From Vitellaria paradoxa (lineage: Eukaryota > Streptophyta > Magnoliopsida > Ericales > Sapotaceae), in contig CM034239.1 of NCBI GenBank assembly GCA_019916065.1, positions 42,052,663 through 42,116,662 of the forward strand: a stretch of 64,000 bases of DNA, read 5' to 3'. Below, piece by piece: positions 23,256 to 35,099 of the stretch (its first letter is position 1; each line of letters starts with the position of its first letter). Both the position numbers and the translations under genes were made by a program. The notes under the pieces are model-generated. The model ran no database searches and was not told where the DNA came from. It was given only the letters and a program-made list of their open reading frames with translations.

Positions 23256-26200
23256 ATTAGTATACTAAACGAGCCTTTGATTGTGTTAAGAGTGCCGGAA
23301 AATAAAAAACAAAAAAAAAAAAGAAAAACGGAAATTGAATTATTCCCTTTTAAGTGATATATATCAACCAGCCACTATGAGAGATTGGAGGACAGGTGTC
23401 AATCAAACGATTGAGGTCGTTGATATAGATATTTACAGACAGCAGAAGAAGAAGAAGTTTGAATGAATGAATTAGAATGATAAGGTTGAAGTGACGGCCC
23501 CTCCCGAGGTGGATCACCGACACGTGCCGATTTCCACCGACCCTAAACCCTTGTGTTGTTGACTTTTTTAATTCTGACAACACACCAACAGCAACGTGTC
23601 TGACAACTTTGAATTTCTCCGCCGAAAGTGCATGACCTTATGTACACACAAATATTAAACTATATAAAACTCATTATTTTACTTTATTTTCTTTTTTATA
23701 TATATTTCCTTGCATGATGGCTCCCAAAGCGATCCTTCCGCAAATATGGGATTACTGTATTACTTTAAACCAATAATACATTTGAAAAATTATTCCACAC
23801 ATCGGAAGGTATGGGGGCGTTTGAAAAGTTAAAAATTAAAAAATATATATAATGCATTAATTAGTTTCTAATATTTAAAAAATAAATTCAAACTTGTTAA
23901 ATTCCGAACATGGTTAAATAGTTCGTTCAAACGATTTTTGCGTATTATGCCAAAAATTTGAGCTAATAAGATCCGTTTAGATGTAATTAAATAACTCGTT
24001 CAATAATTTTAATGAACTGTTTATAAATTTGGAGGATAAATTTAATAAAAATTAATAAATACGTACAAAATACAAAAATAACAATAAGTTTATAAAAATT
24101 TATAAAAGTTTAGTTTTTTTTTTACCTTCAAAAAAGACAAACATATCCCAATTTTTAAACTGTATCATAATTTTAAATTATATAGCTATTTTTTTTTAAT
24201 TTTTTACTTTATGTGATCTTAACTTCTCTTTTTAAAGCTTATTTATCAAATAAAAAGTTGATAAAAATTTATAAAAAGAAAAAAAATTATGAAGAAGAAA
24301 TTCTCATCCGTCATGGAAATACCTTCACTGCAACAATCAATATTTTTAGTAATTACAAATTTGATCATTAAATGTCACCTTTTGAATGTTAGAGATATTA
24401 TCAATGAAATATAATTTGATCATCGATTAATCGACAAAAATTGGTCGCAAAAAATATTAGTGACCAAAAACATATTTGATCATTAACAATATAATCTTCA
24501 CCAAATAAACTTTGGTGGCTAAATTTGAGCATTTGATTTTAAAAATATATAAATAATTTTTTTTGCACTCAACTTTACTTTTTTCATTAAATAAAATTAT
24601 AAAATTATCTTTATTTGGCTACCTATTCTTATATCTAATTTGAAATAACATAAGTGTCTTTCATAAATAAAATATTTACAAATTTAAACAAACACTCTTA
24701 GCCCTCCAAGAGAATAAATAAAATTATTTTTAAAGATTAAAATAATTTTTATTTATTTTATATTTTTAACAATCATATAACAATAAATTTTATTTCATAA
24801 TTTAATCAAATAAAAAATAATTACTTTCATTCCTTTTGTTTTAAACTTGTCATTTAACTCTTATCATCATCCTCAAGTTATTTAGTAAAGTTCTACACCA
24901 TCCGTTCAACTCTCATAACCTATTAATATATTTTAAAAATAATGTAATTAAATAAAATATAAGTGTGATAAATGTTAAAATAAATAATTTATAAAAAATT
25001 TGTAAAGACAAATGAATGAATAAATAACAATACAATAAAGAAAATGACAAAAATTTGTTAACAAATTGAAAAAAAATAAATTATTTTCTTAATTGATTAA
25101 ATTATAAAATAATTCGAATATATTTTTATATGATTTTTAAAAATATAAATAAAAATCAAATTTATTTTAATCTTTCAAAATATTTTTTTCCTTATGTAAA
25201 ACTTGCAAACATGAAAATAAAACCATTTATAAATCTTAATTTCTAATCATCCTTTATTCTACGAATCTTAAATTTAAAATAGAATTATTGAAAATTTTCA
25301 CAATACCATTCATCTAAAAAAAAAAGTACAAAAAAATTATCTAACTACATAAATGAATGAACTAAAAAAAAAATAACTTTTACATATATAGACAGATTTA
25401 TCAACTAAAGTATAAGTATCTTTCCTTTAAAAATTTAATTTAAAATTTTCATAATAAGAAATATTTTTTAAATTTTAGAATTAGAAATTTTTAATATTGT
25501 AAGGTAATTCATATGCATAGTTAATTTTTTATTCAAAAAAACTTAGATTGTAATTGCCCACTCATTTATCAAAATATCTAAGAAAAATTACTAAATTATC
25601 CTATGTATATATTTTAAAAATATTTTCTATTATAAGATAAAGGCATTTGTGACATTTTAATTATGTCCTTAATTAGGTTTTTGTATAATAATTTTTTTGA
25701 CATTAAAACATAAGTGAAAAAATAGATGAGCAATTGTGTAATTTTAATTAATAAAAAAGTAGAGCATAAGAAGGTATTTGTGAAGTATAAATAGATTCAT
25801 CCAAAATAAAATTATGTATTTTTTTAAATATTGTAATCAATATGCATAAAACCCCCTATAGTTTCAAAATATATATATTCATATTTAGTGCAAATAATAT
25901 TCATTGAAAATTGTTGGACTAAAACATTTTCGTTTTTCTATCAAGTAAACAATATACATAAATTGTATGCAAAAAAAAAAAAAAAAAACTGTTCTCCAAA
26001 AATTTTTATTCTATGAACAGTTTTTAGAAATAATGCGCCAAATAATTTATTTAGTGTAAAATAATTTGGGATATAGATTCTTATTTTATTAAACCTCCCA
26101 TTATAAAAAAATAAAATATCTATAAACAAGATAAGAAAGATATGTATTTATTTTTTTTTTTTTTGGCTTTGAATGGAAGAGATTTTTTTTCTAATATTTT

Positions 26201-26356
26201 AAATAAAAAATGGAAAAGAACTAAAAATCAAGCATACTATGCGTATTATAAGATTGTCTTGAAAAGGTAAAAGATATCATAGTTTAAAAAAAATTAAATA
26301 ATTTTTTAAGATATTAAATTAAAAATAATATAAATAAAAGTAGAATGAATTCATTG
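23256..26356. other. AT-rich intergenic region, no gene recognised
   Basis: The part at about 23345-23640 is more GC-rich and unassigned. The rest is very AT-rich with poly-A and poly-T runs (for example 25969-25988) and no coding domain. Confidence 0.4.
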
Positions 26357-26359
26357 TTA

Positions 26360-27516
26360 AAGGCTTGTTTGGTAAAACTGTCAATTTTCAGTTTTTGTAT
26401 TCAATTTTTAGTTTTTGTGTTTAATTTTTATTTTTAGTTTTCATTTTCATAACAAAAAAAAAATAAAAACTTAAAAATACGTTTGGTAATGATAATAGTT
26501 AATTAATAGTTATAATAGTTAATTAATTAAATTTAATTACTTTCATTATATTATTTGTTAAAAATATTTTAATATATTAAAAATGAAATATATTAAACAT
26601 AATTAATTATATTATTTTTTAAAAATATTTTAATAAAATACACTTTACGTTAATTAAATTAATTAATTTAATTAACTTAAACTAATTCTATTCAATTAAA
26701 TTTTTTACTAATAATAATTTAATTTAATAAAAATAAAATATATTAAATATAATTATTATATTATTTATTAAAAATAATAAAATAAAATATTTTTCCCTTT
26801 AATTTAATTAATTAAATTTAATTGTAATTATTTATTTTAGTTAATTATTAATTGGTCATTAAATTATATTATATTTAAATACTTAAATTAATTATTGTTA
26901 GAATTAATTATGAATTAAATTGTATTCAATATATTTTTATTTATTGAATATATTAGTTTATTATATTTAATATATAATTTCTTATAGTAAGTTAATTTTG
27001 ATTGAATTAATTATTAATTAAATATATTTAATATATGATTTATTATATTAATTCAATATATATAATTTAATATGTTAAATTAATTATTAATTACATCATA
27101 TTTATTATATAATTTAATATATTAATGTAAGATATATGAAATAATATATATATATATATATATTGGCAGTTGTCGGAGGTAAATGGAGAGACAACAGTTG
27201 TTGACGGTGATCGAAGATGGGTGGGGTGGTGGGATATGGCAGTAGTCAGTAAAAACTGAATGTGAGTAATGATCAATGGACCGTGGTGGCTGATTGTAGG
27301 TGATGGCTGTGACTGATAGTGATTATGGAAGAAAATAAAAATTTGAGAAAACACTATTTTCATATTTTCCTAATTTTTAAAAATTTTGCAAACAGTTTTT
27401 ATTTTGTTGAAATCTAAAAACTAAAAACAAATTTACCAAACGAGTTTTATATTAAGTTTTCAAAAAAATAAAAACAAAAATAAAAAACCAAAAATAAAAT
27501 AGTTGTCAAACAGGAT
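26360..27516. mobile_element. Non-autonomous DNA element, about 1.16 kb, TSD TTA
   Basis: The left end AAGGCTTGTTTGGTAAAACT and right end GTTGTCAAACAGGAT are inverted repeats with TTA at 26357-26359 and 27517-27519. A nested second right-hand end (AATTTACCAAACGAGTTTT, about 27430-27448) also mirrors the left end, so a deletion or nested insertion shaped the right side. The interior is nearly pure A/T except for about 27163-27345, which is more GC-rich (GGCAGTTGTCGGAGG, GATGGGTGGGGTGGTGGG). It is of PIF/Harbinger character by end sequence and TNA duplication. Confidence 0.55.
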
Positions 27517-27519
27517 TTA

Positions 27520-29675
27520 AGTGAACCCACTTTTTGATTGACAAGTAAAAAAATAAAAGATTGTCCAGTCACCAATAATCGTTGAGTTTTTAAATCTCCC
27601 GTATTATTTTTAATTGCTATTTTGTTATCAATCTCTAAAAATAAAGTGTCAATCATCTCACTCATGAAAGCCCTTTTCTCTCTCCTTTTAGATCCCATTA
27701 TTCGATCAAATTGAGACTAGCAATTATTAGATTGTTGATTTTCTAAAATTATTGGAACCTTTCTTCTATTATGTACTCTTCATTCATTGTTGAATCTTGA
27801 AACTCATTATCGGCGTATCATAGAATCAAATGCTTTGATACCAATTAAAGTGAACCAATTTCTTGATTGGCAGGTAAGAAAATAAAAAAAAAAATTAATT
27901 AATATGAGTTTAATTTAAGAGCAAACCTTCTCTTCCAAATAAAAAATTTATTCTAAAATAATAATTCTTTTTTCATAATTTTTTTCTTACGATACTCTGT
28001 ATTAATAGACTTTATTACAACAAATAAATTAACTAACAATAATTCTAACTAATTTGGGTTCACAACACATCGGCGTCAAATTAAATTTTGCCAATTGTTA
28101 GTTTAATTTTTCTTATAAATTTCTTAAACCATCTCAACGGGTCATTACGGTAATATATTTATTTTTTTAAATTATGAAAAAGGTATATAAAAATAACTAA
28201 ATTTTGAGTTATTTTTTTAAAAATTATTTATTCTTATGTTTCTTTCTTTCTTTCTTTCTTTTTTTAATTTTGTTAATTTTAAATAGCATTTAATGTGAAT
28301 AATTGATCAAAATAGCTCATATTTTAATTCGTAAAATTACATTAATGCTTAAGAGATCAAGTGACCACCCACTTAAATTTTTGCATAATAGTTTAAAATT
28401 TATTAAATATTTAACGATATAAAAGATTTATTTTTATATATTAATTAGTCAAATTTTATGCTTCCACAGTTGTACTATATTTATAAAATTTTAAATATCG
28501 AAAATAAAATTAAAATGAAAACGCATTCCACTATTTAAAAATTAAATAGAACTACATTAAAATGAATTGAAAAGATTTACTATTTTAACTCTATTGTATT
28601 GTAATATATATATGTGTTTAACCAGGGCCGTGTTTGGAAATATTGGGTTTTAGGTGAAATTTTCAGAGAAATAAGGGGTTTTAGGCGAAATTTTTAGAGA
28701 GGTTTAGCTTAATTTTAAATATAATAAAAAAATTAATGCATTAAATATAAAATAATTATGAAATTATTATAACATGCGTTAAATATGAAATAATTATTGC
28801 ATGAGTTAAAGTAGAAAGTTCAAGCGTAGGAAATTTTAAAGTTTTTTCTTAGTTCTGGAAAATAGAGTTTTAAGTAAAATTAAAAAAATAAACTAATACA
28901 TTAAATATAAGATAATTATGAAAAGCAGAGGTGGTTTCAATATTAGTTTATTGAGCTTGAGGTGAGAGTTGTTGGATTAAAATTCAATGATTCATATATA
29001 TTTACTTATTTTTAATTTTAAAAAAATATGAATGCATCTGAATCATTAAATTTTAATTAAATTACTTGCGCTGTTCGGAAGCTAACATCCAAAGTGATGT
29101 CAACCCCCAAATCCATAATTATAGCATGTATAAATAAAGTTAGAAGAAATTTCAAAAATAAAAATTAAAGAAAAAGTAAGAAGTTTTATAAATTTATTAA
29201 ATTTTAATTGATTTAAAATATTATTTAATATTTTTATTATTAATAAAATTTTTAAAGATTTGAAATCTTCTTTTTTTGGGGGACCTTGGCCGATTGTCTA
29301 ATTGGTCATTGGCCTTGGTTGTGTTTAGTGCGTTTTGAGCTCTAAAAATGAGTAAATTAAAAGCTCCAAAAGTTGACATATTTTATGCTTTTTGCTATTT
29401 AGAGTGTTAAAATTTTTTAGAGTTTTTTTGGTTAAATTACAGTGGTAAAAAAATTCAAAATTCGTTCAAATAAAGGGTAAATGATTCATTTAACGAATTT
29501 TGCTAAACTACAATCCTAAAAAATTCAAAATCCATTTGCATAGATGTAAATGGTTTGTTCAAACGGATTTTGTCAGACCACAATGTATATTGTTTTGAAT
29601 TATGAGAAGTGCATTATTATTTAATAATTTTTTTTTGGGGGTAACATGGTTGTTGGTTTTGTTGCATTGTTTTAA

Positions 29676-29711
<36 letters not shown>

Positions 29712-31430
29712 CTTTTGAAATTGATGAACGTTAAAAATTAAAATTTTTTTTTTAGAATTTTTCTAAATTTTTAAATTTTTTTTAGAAAATTTTTAGACTA
29801 ATTTGATGCTCCAAACAGAATCTTCATTTCTGTTCATGGGCACACTATAATTTTTTGTTTCTTTTAGGTATTTTTTATTTATTTCAAAATAAAAAATTAA
29901 TATTGAACAGAGAAATGATGACATAATATTTTAATATCAACGACACTTGCAATTTCTTTATCGTTTAATGAAATTGATAGTTACTTAATTTCTCTGCTCC
30001 TTAATCAAAGTTCATATAAATGATAACTTGATTATAAGTTAGAGAAATAAGGTTAGATTAAGGCCCTGTTTGGCTAATAATTTTTTTTAACTTTTTGTAA
30101 TTTTGCACAATATGTGTTTGGTAAAAAATTTATAGATTCTTTGTAATTTTTGAAAAAAATTTAACATTTTTTTAACTTTAGTGTGCGTGTGATAATTTTA
30201 TATGCATTTCGTAAATTATCAATTCTTGAAAAAAATTAAAGTAAAAATTAAACTTCTACTAAACATCAAAAAAATTACAAAACTAAAAAATTGAAAATTT
30301 ACATCACTCAACGAGGATTGCTAGGAATATTTCGCTGGAGTGCTGGTAAGATGATAGAGTGCACTTGGCAAATTAAAATATAAAAAATTTTTATAACTTT
30401 TCTTTTTATATTTTCACGTGTTACTCTTGGTCCTCTTGGTCCTGTCTAGCACCACAAAAAATTATCAAAATTTAAAAACTTTAACTATTTTTATACTTTT
30501 CTCTAATTAAAATTTTTTACATTTTACCTTTATGTCACATATTTCTACTTTTATTATACTTTTTATCTCATTTTTTGTCAACCGAACACCCCCAAAGTTT
30601 TGGGAAACATTTATACAAATTAAAGAAAAATTAGGAAAAGTTGGTGATTTTATGGGCGATAAATCTTTTTATGTATTTACTAAATTTTGAGAAAAGAGGT
30701 TTTAAAAAATTAAAACAATTTTAAAAAAATTGAAATTTAAAGAAAGTTTAAATTTTTTGACAAGTTGTCAAGCAGGCTCACAAGAAGTTTCAACTTTGAG
30801 CTTGTTTGACAACTCAAAAACTAGTCAAAAAAAAAAAAAAAAAATTTAAAAATTACACTTAATAATTTTTGATGCATTTGGTAAAATCATAAATTTTTTC
30901 ACTTTTTGGATTTGTTACAGTAAAAAGTAAAACAAAAAGTTACTATATTTTGATTTGCTACAGTAAAAAATATATCAAACACAAAAAAGTTGTCACTTTT
31001 TTATTTTCTACAGTAAAAAATTTATCAAATACCTAAAAGTTACAAAAAAAACTAAAAAATACACTTTGTTTAACCAAATATACAAAAAAATGTAAAAAAA
31101 CACACACACACACACACACAAAACTACCAAAAGTTAAACTTTTTTTTTAAACTGCCAAACGCCCTCTTTCTTCAATTTTGTTTTCAATTTTTTCATACAA
31201 AAAAATTTCTTTTTTACCAACTTTTTTTAATTTTTCTTTTTTTTACCAAGTTTTTTTATTGTTTTTAATTTTTTTCAAAAATTTTAAATAACACATTAAA
31301 TCCCTAATAATGAAAATTTTGATAATTTTTTTATTTTTTATTTATTTATTTATTTCTTTTTTGTGTTTTTTTGGCTCATGGTGTTGGAGGTGGCCAAAGT
31401 AGACCTCGCTGGAACTGTACGATTTGCTGA
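27520..31430. other. AT-rich intergenic region before the ERF gene
   Basis: No gene recognised. Visible pieces are a (TA)n run at about 29681-29708, a MITE-like stretch starting GGCCCTGTTTGGCTAATAA at about 30062, a degraded copy of the 5465-5619 family at about 30450-30595, and a stretch at about 30790-31165 with GCTTGTTTGACAACTC and AAACTGCCAAACGCCC ends and a (CA)n run near 31103-31120. Confidence 0.4.
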
Positions 31431-31684
31431 AAACCTAGGAATATCAACTTAAAGAGCCAATCATGTTTGGCCACGTCACTCTGTTGGGACATACTGCTAC
31501 AGACCTCCGTGTTCAATACAGGGAAAGAAACAGATATTTTTGCAAAGCGAGGAAAACAGAGGACGAGAAAAGGTTGGAGTGGAAGCCACGGAAATGGAAA
31601 GAAGAAATAAGAATCCGCGTGGGGCCAACCCAACAAGCACAGACCAACCAGGGCGGTTCTACACACTCTCTCTCTCCATACAAA

Positions 31685-31745
31685 AAAAGTCTCTCTCTCT
31701 CTCTCTCTCTCTCTAAATCTTTTTCTGCCCTCTTATAAACCCACC
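31685..31745 (+). promoter_or_regulatory. Putative core promoter of the ERF gene
   Basis: A (CT)n pyrimidine tract (about 31690-31714) precedes CTTATAAAC at about 31732-31740, which fits a TATA box preceded by a plant Y-patch. Transcription would then start near 31760-31780 and give a leader of roughly 490 nt. The start site itself is inferred. Confidence 0.45.
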
Positions 31746-31891
31746 TCCTCCCCTCCCAATCTCACACAAAAAACAATCCTCTCGTTTTTCAGCTGTTTCA
31801 CATCACCCCACGACAACACAGACGCCTGCAACAACTGCTTGGATTCTCTCCGGTGGACCTCAAAGCCGCTCGCTCTCTCGCCAGATCTGTG

Positions 31892-31960
31892 ATGGGTTAC
31901 TCCGAAGTTAGTTGCTCTATCCTTTCTGCTCTGTTTTGGGTTGAAGATATTGGCAATTAA
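31892..31960 (+). promoter_or_regulatory. uORF of 22 codons in the ERF leader
   Basis: It is the only ATG between the putative TATA box and the main start at 32260. It encodes 22 residues (MGYSEVSCSILSALFWV then EDIGN) and ends in TAA 299 nt before the main start. The context GTGATGG is moderately good for initiation. It would be expected to lower translation of the ERF; if a leader intron removes it, it would not. Confidence 0.4.
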
Positions 31961-32259
31961 AACCAAACCCGGCATCGAAAAATTGGGTCTTTGTTTTGTT
32001 TTGTTTTTTTCCCTCAATTTCCGGCCAAATTACGATCCGGGTTTTTGAATTTTACTGTTTTTCTTCATTGGATTGTCAACCAATTTGCTTACCTTCGTTT
32101 GGTTTGGTGACCCATCTCAATTTCTGTCAGTTCCCTGTTCATCGAGCTATTGGAGGGTTGGTTTTTCGTTTCATTATAGAGAGAGCGGGCGGTGAATTGA
32201 ACTTTCATTCAAGCTTTGTTGTTTGAATTTGGCGGTGGTGGTGGTGAAAGAAAGAAAAT

Positions 32260-33573
32260 ATGTCTTCGTCCAGGAGCAGTGGCAAATCGAAAAAGGGCGT
32301 TGAAGAATCCGAGAAGAAGACCAAGATGGAATGGGAGAGAGACCAAGGAGGAGGAAAGAATTCCGTGGAGATGGGCTTCGAGAGGCAACAATGGAAGCCA
32401 GTTTTTGATGAAGCTTCCATGTCAAATAGGCCTCTTAAGAAGGTCAGAAGCCCCCCACGTCAAAATCCATTCGACTCCTCTGCATCTACAGCTCCTCTAT
32501 CTCTACCCTCCTCTGATCCTCCCAATACTTCCACAACCACAACTTTCCCTCCATCGTCTTCATCATCAAGGCTTGTATTTCCTTTTGCCTATGATGGGAC
32601 TCAGCAGCAACCCATGGAAATCCCGCACCAGTTTAGAACAAATCAGCTCCCTCTGATCCGCCCACTGCTCCAAAACCCGCAGCAAATGATCTCCTTTGGT
32701 CCTCAGCACCAGAGCCTCGGATACCCTCCTTTCTTCGCCGGCGGCGACCCGGCCTCATTGCAGCAGCAGCAACTGCTTCAGTACTGGAGCGACGCACTGA
32801 ATTTGAGCCCAAGAGGAAGGATGATGATGATGAACAGGCTGGGACAGGACGCCAGGGGCTTCTTTAGGCCTCCGGGGCTGCCTTTGACCACCACAAAGCT
32901 CTACAGAGGAGTGAGGCAGAGGCATTGGGGGAAATGGGTAGCTGAGATTCGTCTCCCTCGCAATAGGACTCGCCTCTGGCTTGGCACCTTCGACACCGCG
33001 GAAGAGGCTGCCTTAGCTTACGATCGCGAGGCCTTCAAGCTGAGGGGAGAAAATGCTCGGCTTAATTTCCCTGAACTCTTCCCCAATAAGGAGAGAGACG
33101 CTTCCGCAGACCCAGCTCCAGCTCCAGATCCAGCTCCACAAGGCCCCGATTCTCAGGGTTCGAACGTGGAAATGCCGCCTCCATCGGAGCTTCCGAAGCC
33201 TCAACGAGACCACCAAGAGGAGGGCTCTGGATTGGAGTCCAGCGAGGCGACGGCGGCGAGCGATGATGTCCAGGCAGATCCGGGGAGTTCTGGAGCAGGG
33301 GAAGGGGTTTCGAAGTCGTCGGAATTGGTCTGGGGTGAAATGGCAGAGGCTTGGTTGAATGCAATTCCGGCTGGTTGGGGTCCGGGTAGTCCTGTTTGGG
33401 ATGATTTGGACACCTCCAATAATCTTCTGTTGCCTTCGAATCTTCCGTTTGCCAATGTCCAAGATCAGCAGGATTTGATGAGTGGTTCTGATTCTCAGAG
33501 ACAGCAAGAAAACACAAACTCATCATCAGCTTCATCTTCATGCCCTATGAGGCCCTTCTTTTGGAAGGACTAG
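32260..33573 (+). CDS. AP2/ERF transcription factor, DREB A-6 (ERF053/RAP2.4-like)
   Basis: A 437-residue nuclear DNA-binding protein in a single exon. The N-terminal third is basic then Ser/Pro-rich, followed by a Gln-rich stretch. One AP2 domain lies at about residues 214-273: [39 protein letters not shown] and [16 protein letters not shown], with all usual AP2 landmarks (YRG, WVAEIR, WLGTF, AYD, RAYD-like element, LNFP). The [19 protein letters not shown] form is most like ERF053/ERF054 within DREB subgroup A-6, whose members act in drought, salt and heat responses. The C-terminal tail is acidic, Pro- and Ser-rich and probably activating. The start at 32260 is the first ATG after the uORF. 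Length fits the subgroup. The family is certain; the paralogue is not. Confidence 0.93.
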   Translation: MSSSRSSGKSKKGVEESEKKTKMEWERDQGGGKNSVEMGFERQQWKPVFDEASMSNRPLKKVRSPPRQNPFDSSASTAPLSLPSSDPPNTSTTTTFPPSSSSSRLVFPFAYDGTQQQPMEIPHQFRTNQLPLIRPLLQNPQQMISFGPQHQSLGYPPFFAGGDPASLQQQQLLQYWSDALNLSPRGRMMMMNRLGQDARGFFRPPGLPLTTTKLYRGVRQRHWGKWVAEIRLPRNRTRLWLGTFDTAEEAALAYDREAFKLRGENARLNFPELFPNKERDASADPAPAPDPAPQGPDSQGSNVEMPPPSELPKPQRDHQEEGSGLESSEATAASDDVQADPGSSGAGEGVSKSSELVWGEMAEAWLNAIPAGWGPGSPVWDDLDTSNNLLLPSNLPFANVQDQQDLMSGSDSQRQQENTNSSSASSSCPMRPFFWKD

Positions 33574-33623
33574 GATTGAATAGTCACACCCACACACCCA
33601 CACCCACACACACACTCACACAC

Positions 33624-33658
<35 letters not shown>

Positions 33659-34330
33659 ACTCACTCACTTGGAGAAAAGTTTTAGGCAATCTCCTCAGAT
33701 ATCTTCACCGGGTTGCAGATTTTTCAGAGAAACAGCCTGTGATTTACGTTACTTTTCTTTTCATTTTGGCCTATCCAGTCCCCAGCCCTCCCTTCTCATC
33801 TTCCTCACTGGTTGCAGATTTTTGGCAAAACAACCTATGATTTTTCTTTGGAGCATTGTTACTTATTTTCCACTGGGATCAATCTTCAGACCTGCACACA
33901 ACCCTCTTTTTAACTCTTTCCCACAAATAATTCTTCTAGATACCTCCCTCTACCCCAAATCTGCTGCTGCATAAAAAAGGCTGCATATTTTAGGCCTTTA
34001 GGCACAGACAGTTCACCACATAGTAGTAGTAGTAGTAGTAGTAGTAGTACCAAGCACAACTTTATAGGTATGCAGAAACTATGTTTTTAGTTGTATTTGG
34101 CTGTTCGTGTAGTGTTAGGACAAAGCTTAGAAGGAGACAGTTTTGTGATCTCCTCCATCTATCCATCCATTATGAGCTCTGTTTTTCCAGCTGCAAGGAT
34201 GGAACAAATCTATTTAGTTTTTGTTACATTTGTACATTGTGGAATGTGTTATTTGTTATGTTTATTGTACTGCCACATCTTGTTTTAGCAACTAGTATCG
34301 ATCTTTTCTTTTTTCTATCTCATCTTTGAT
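33574..34330 (+). other. ERF 3' untranslated region with microsatellites
   Basis: After the TAG stop come a CA-rich run and a (CT)n then (CACT)n run (about 33585-33672) and, further on, (TAG)n at 34021-34049. The phrase GGTTGCAGATTTTT with CCT[GA]TGATTT is repeated (about 33713 and 33811), a small direct duplication within the probable 3' UTR. Confidence 0.5.
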
Positions 34331-34854
34331 GGTTCACACTTATATTGCTTCTGAAATACTCGTATTTTGATTGGGTTGTGGTGTGGTGCAATGTGATTTA
34401 ATCCCTTTGGAAACATTCTTCACCATAATAGTGGTACATCCATGATTTTAGTAAACAGGCAGCAAAGACATGTTATCTATATTTCTGAAGAAACAAACTT
34501 GTATTTACACTATCATGAGTAATGAATATTTCTAGAGTTTCTTTAGGATTGATGGAAGCAGTTAAGGTGGCAACATTTGACATGAGAATATGACAAATTA
34601 TCGTCGACTTGAACACAGAATTATTGAGAGAGAATATAAATACAAAATAAAATATTTAAAATTGACACGATTTGATTTAATTTGAAAACAAATTAATTAT
34701 TTTAGACATTCATCATAATTTAAAAAATTAAAATATAAATATAAACTAATACGAACTCTGAATTCAAACACAAAACAAATGAGATGATTATAATCCCGTA
34801 GTACGATTAGCTTGCTATCCTGAAAGGAAAGGAAAAAAGTATGCTCATGCATAT
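34331..34854. other. Spacer between ERF 3' end and SINE
   Basis: AT-rich with no recognised feature. Confidence 0.4.
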
Positions 34855-34870
34855 TCATTAGACTTATGTT

Positions 34871-35083
34871 TCACCCACCGCTGGTTGGTCAAGTGGAATG
34901 GAGATTGAACTTAAGGCTTGGGTGATATACTTAGATTGTGGGTTCGATTTATCTCCTAGACGGTCAAGTCATAAGTGGGAGGTCGTGGTGGTGGAGTTCT
35001 GCGCTAGTCTCCCCAGGGTTTGTAATCGTGTAGCCGAAGGGTCCACCGAGTAATTTCCTCGTCACCATAAAAAAAAAAAAAAA
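34871..35083 (+). mobile_element. tRNA-derived SINE, 16-bp TSD
   Basis: Identical TCATTAGACTTATGTT flanks the insertion at 34855-34870 and 35084-35099. The body begins TCACCCACCGCTGGTTGGTC; TTGGTCAAGTGG resembles a pol III A box and GGGTTCGATTT a B box about 60 bp later. It ends CGTCACCATA followed by a poly-A tail of about 15. The long perfect duplication and A-tail show LINE-mediated retroposition, and the intact duplication suggests a fairly recent insertion. Confidence 0.85.
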
Positions 35084-35099
35084 TCATTAGACTTATGTT

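Noticed and set aside
33013..33541. Long open frames antisense to the ERF gene
   Set aside because: They lie opposite a clear AP2/ERF coding sequence, are rich in Arg/Pro as expected of complementary frames, and show no domain.
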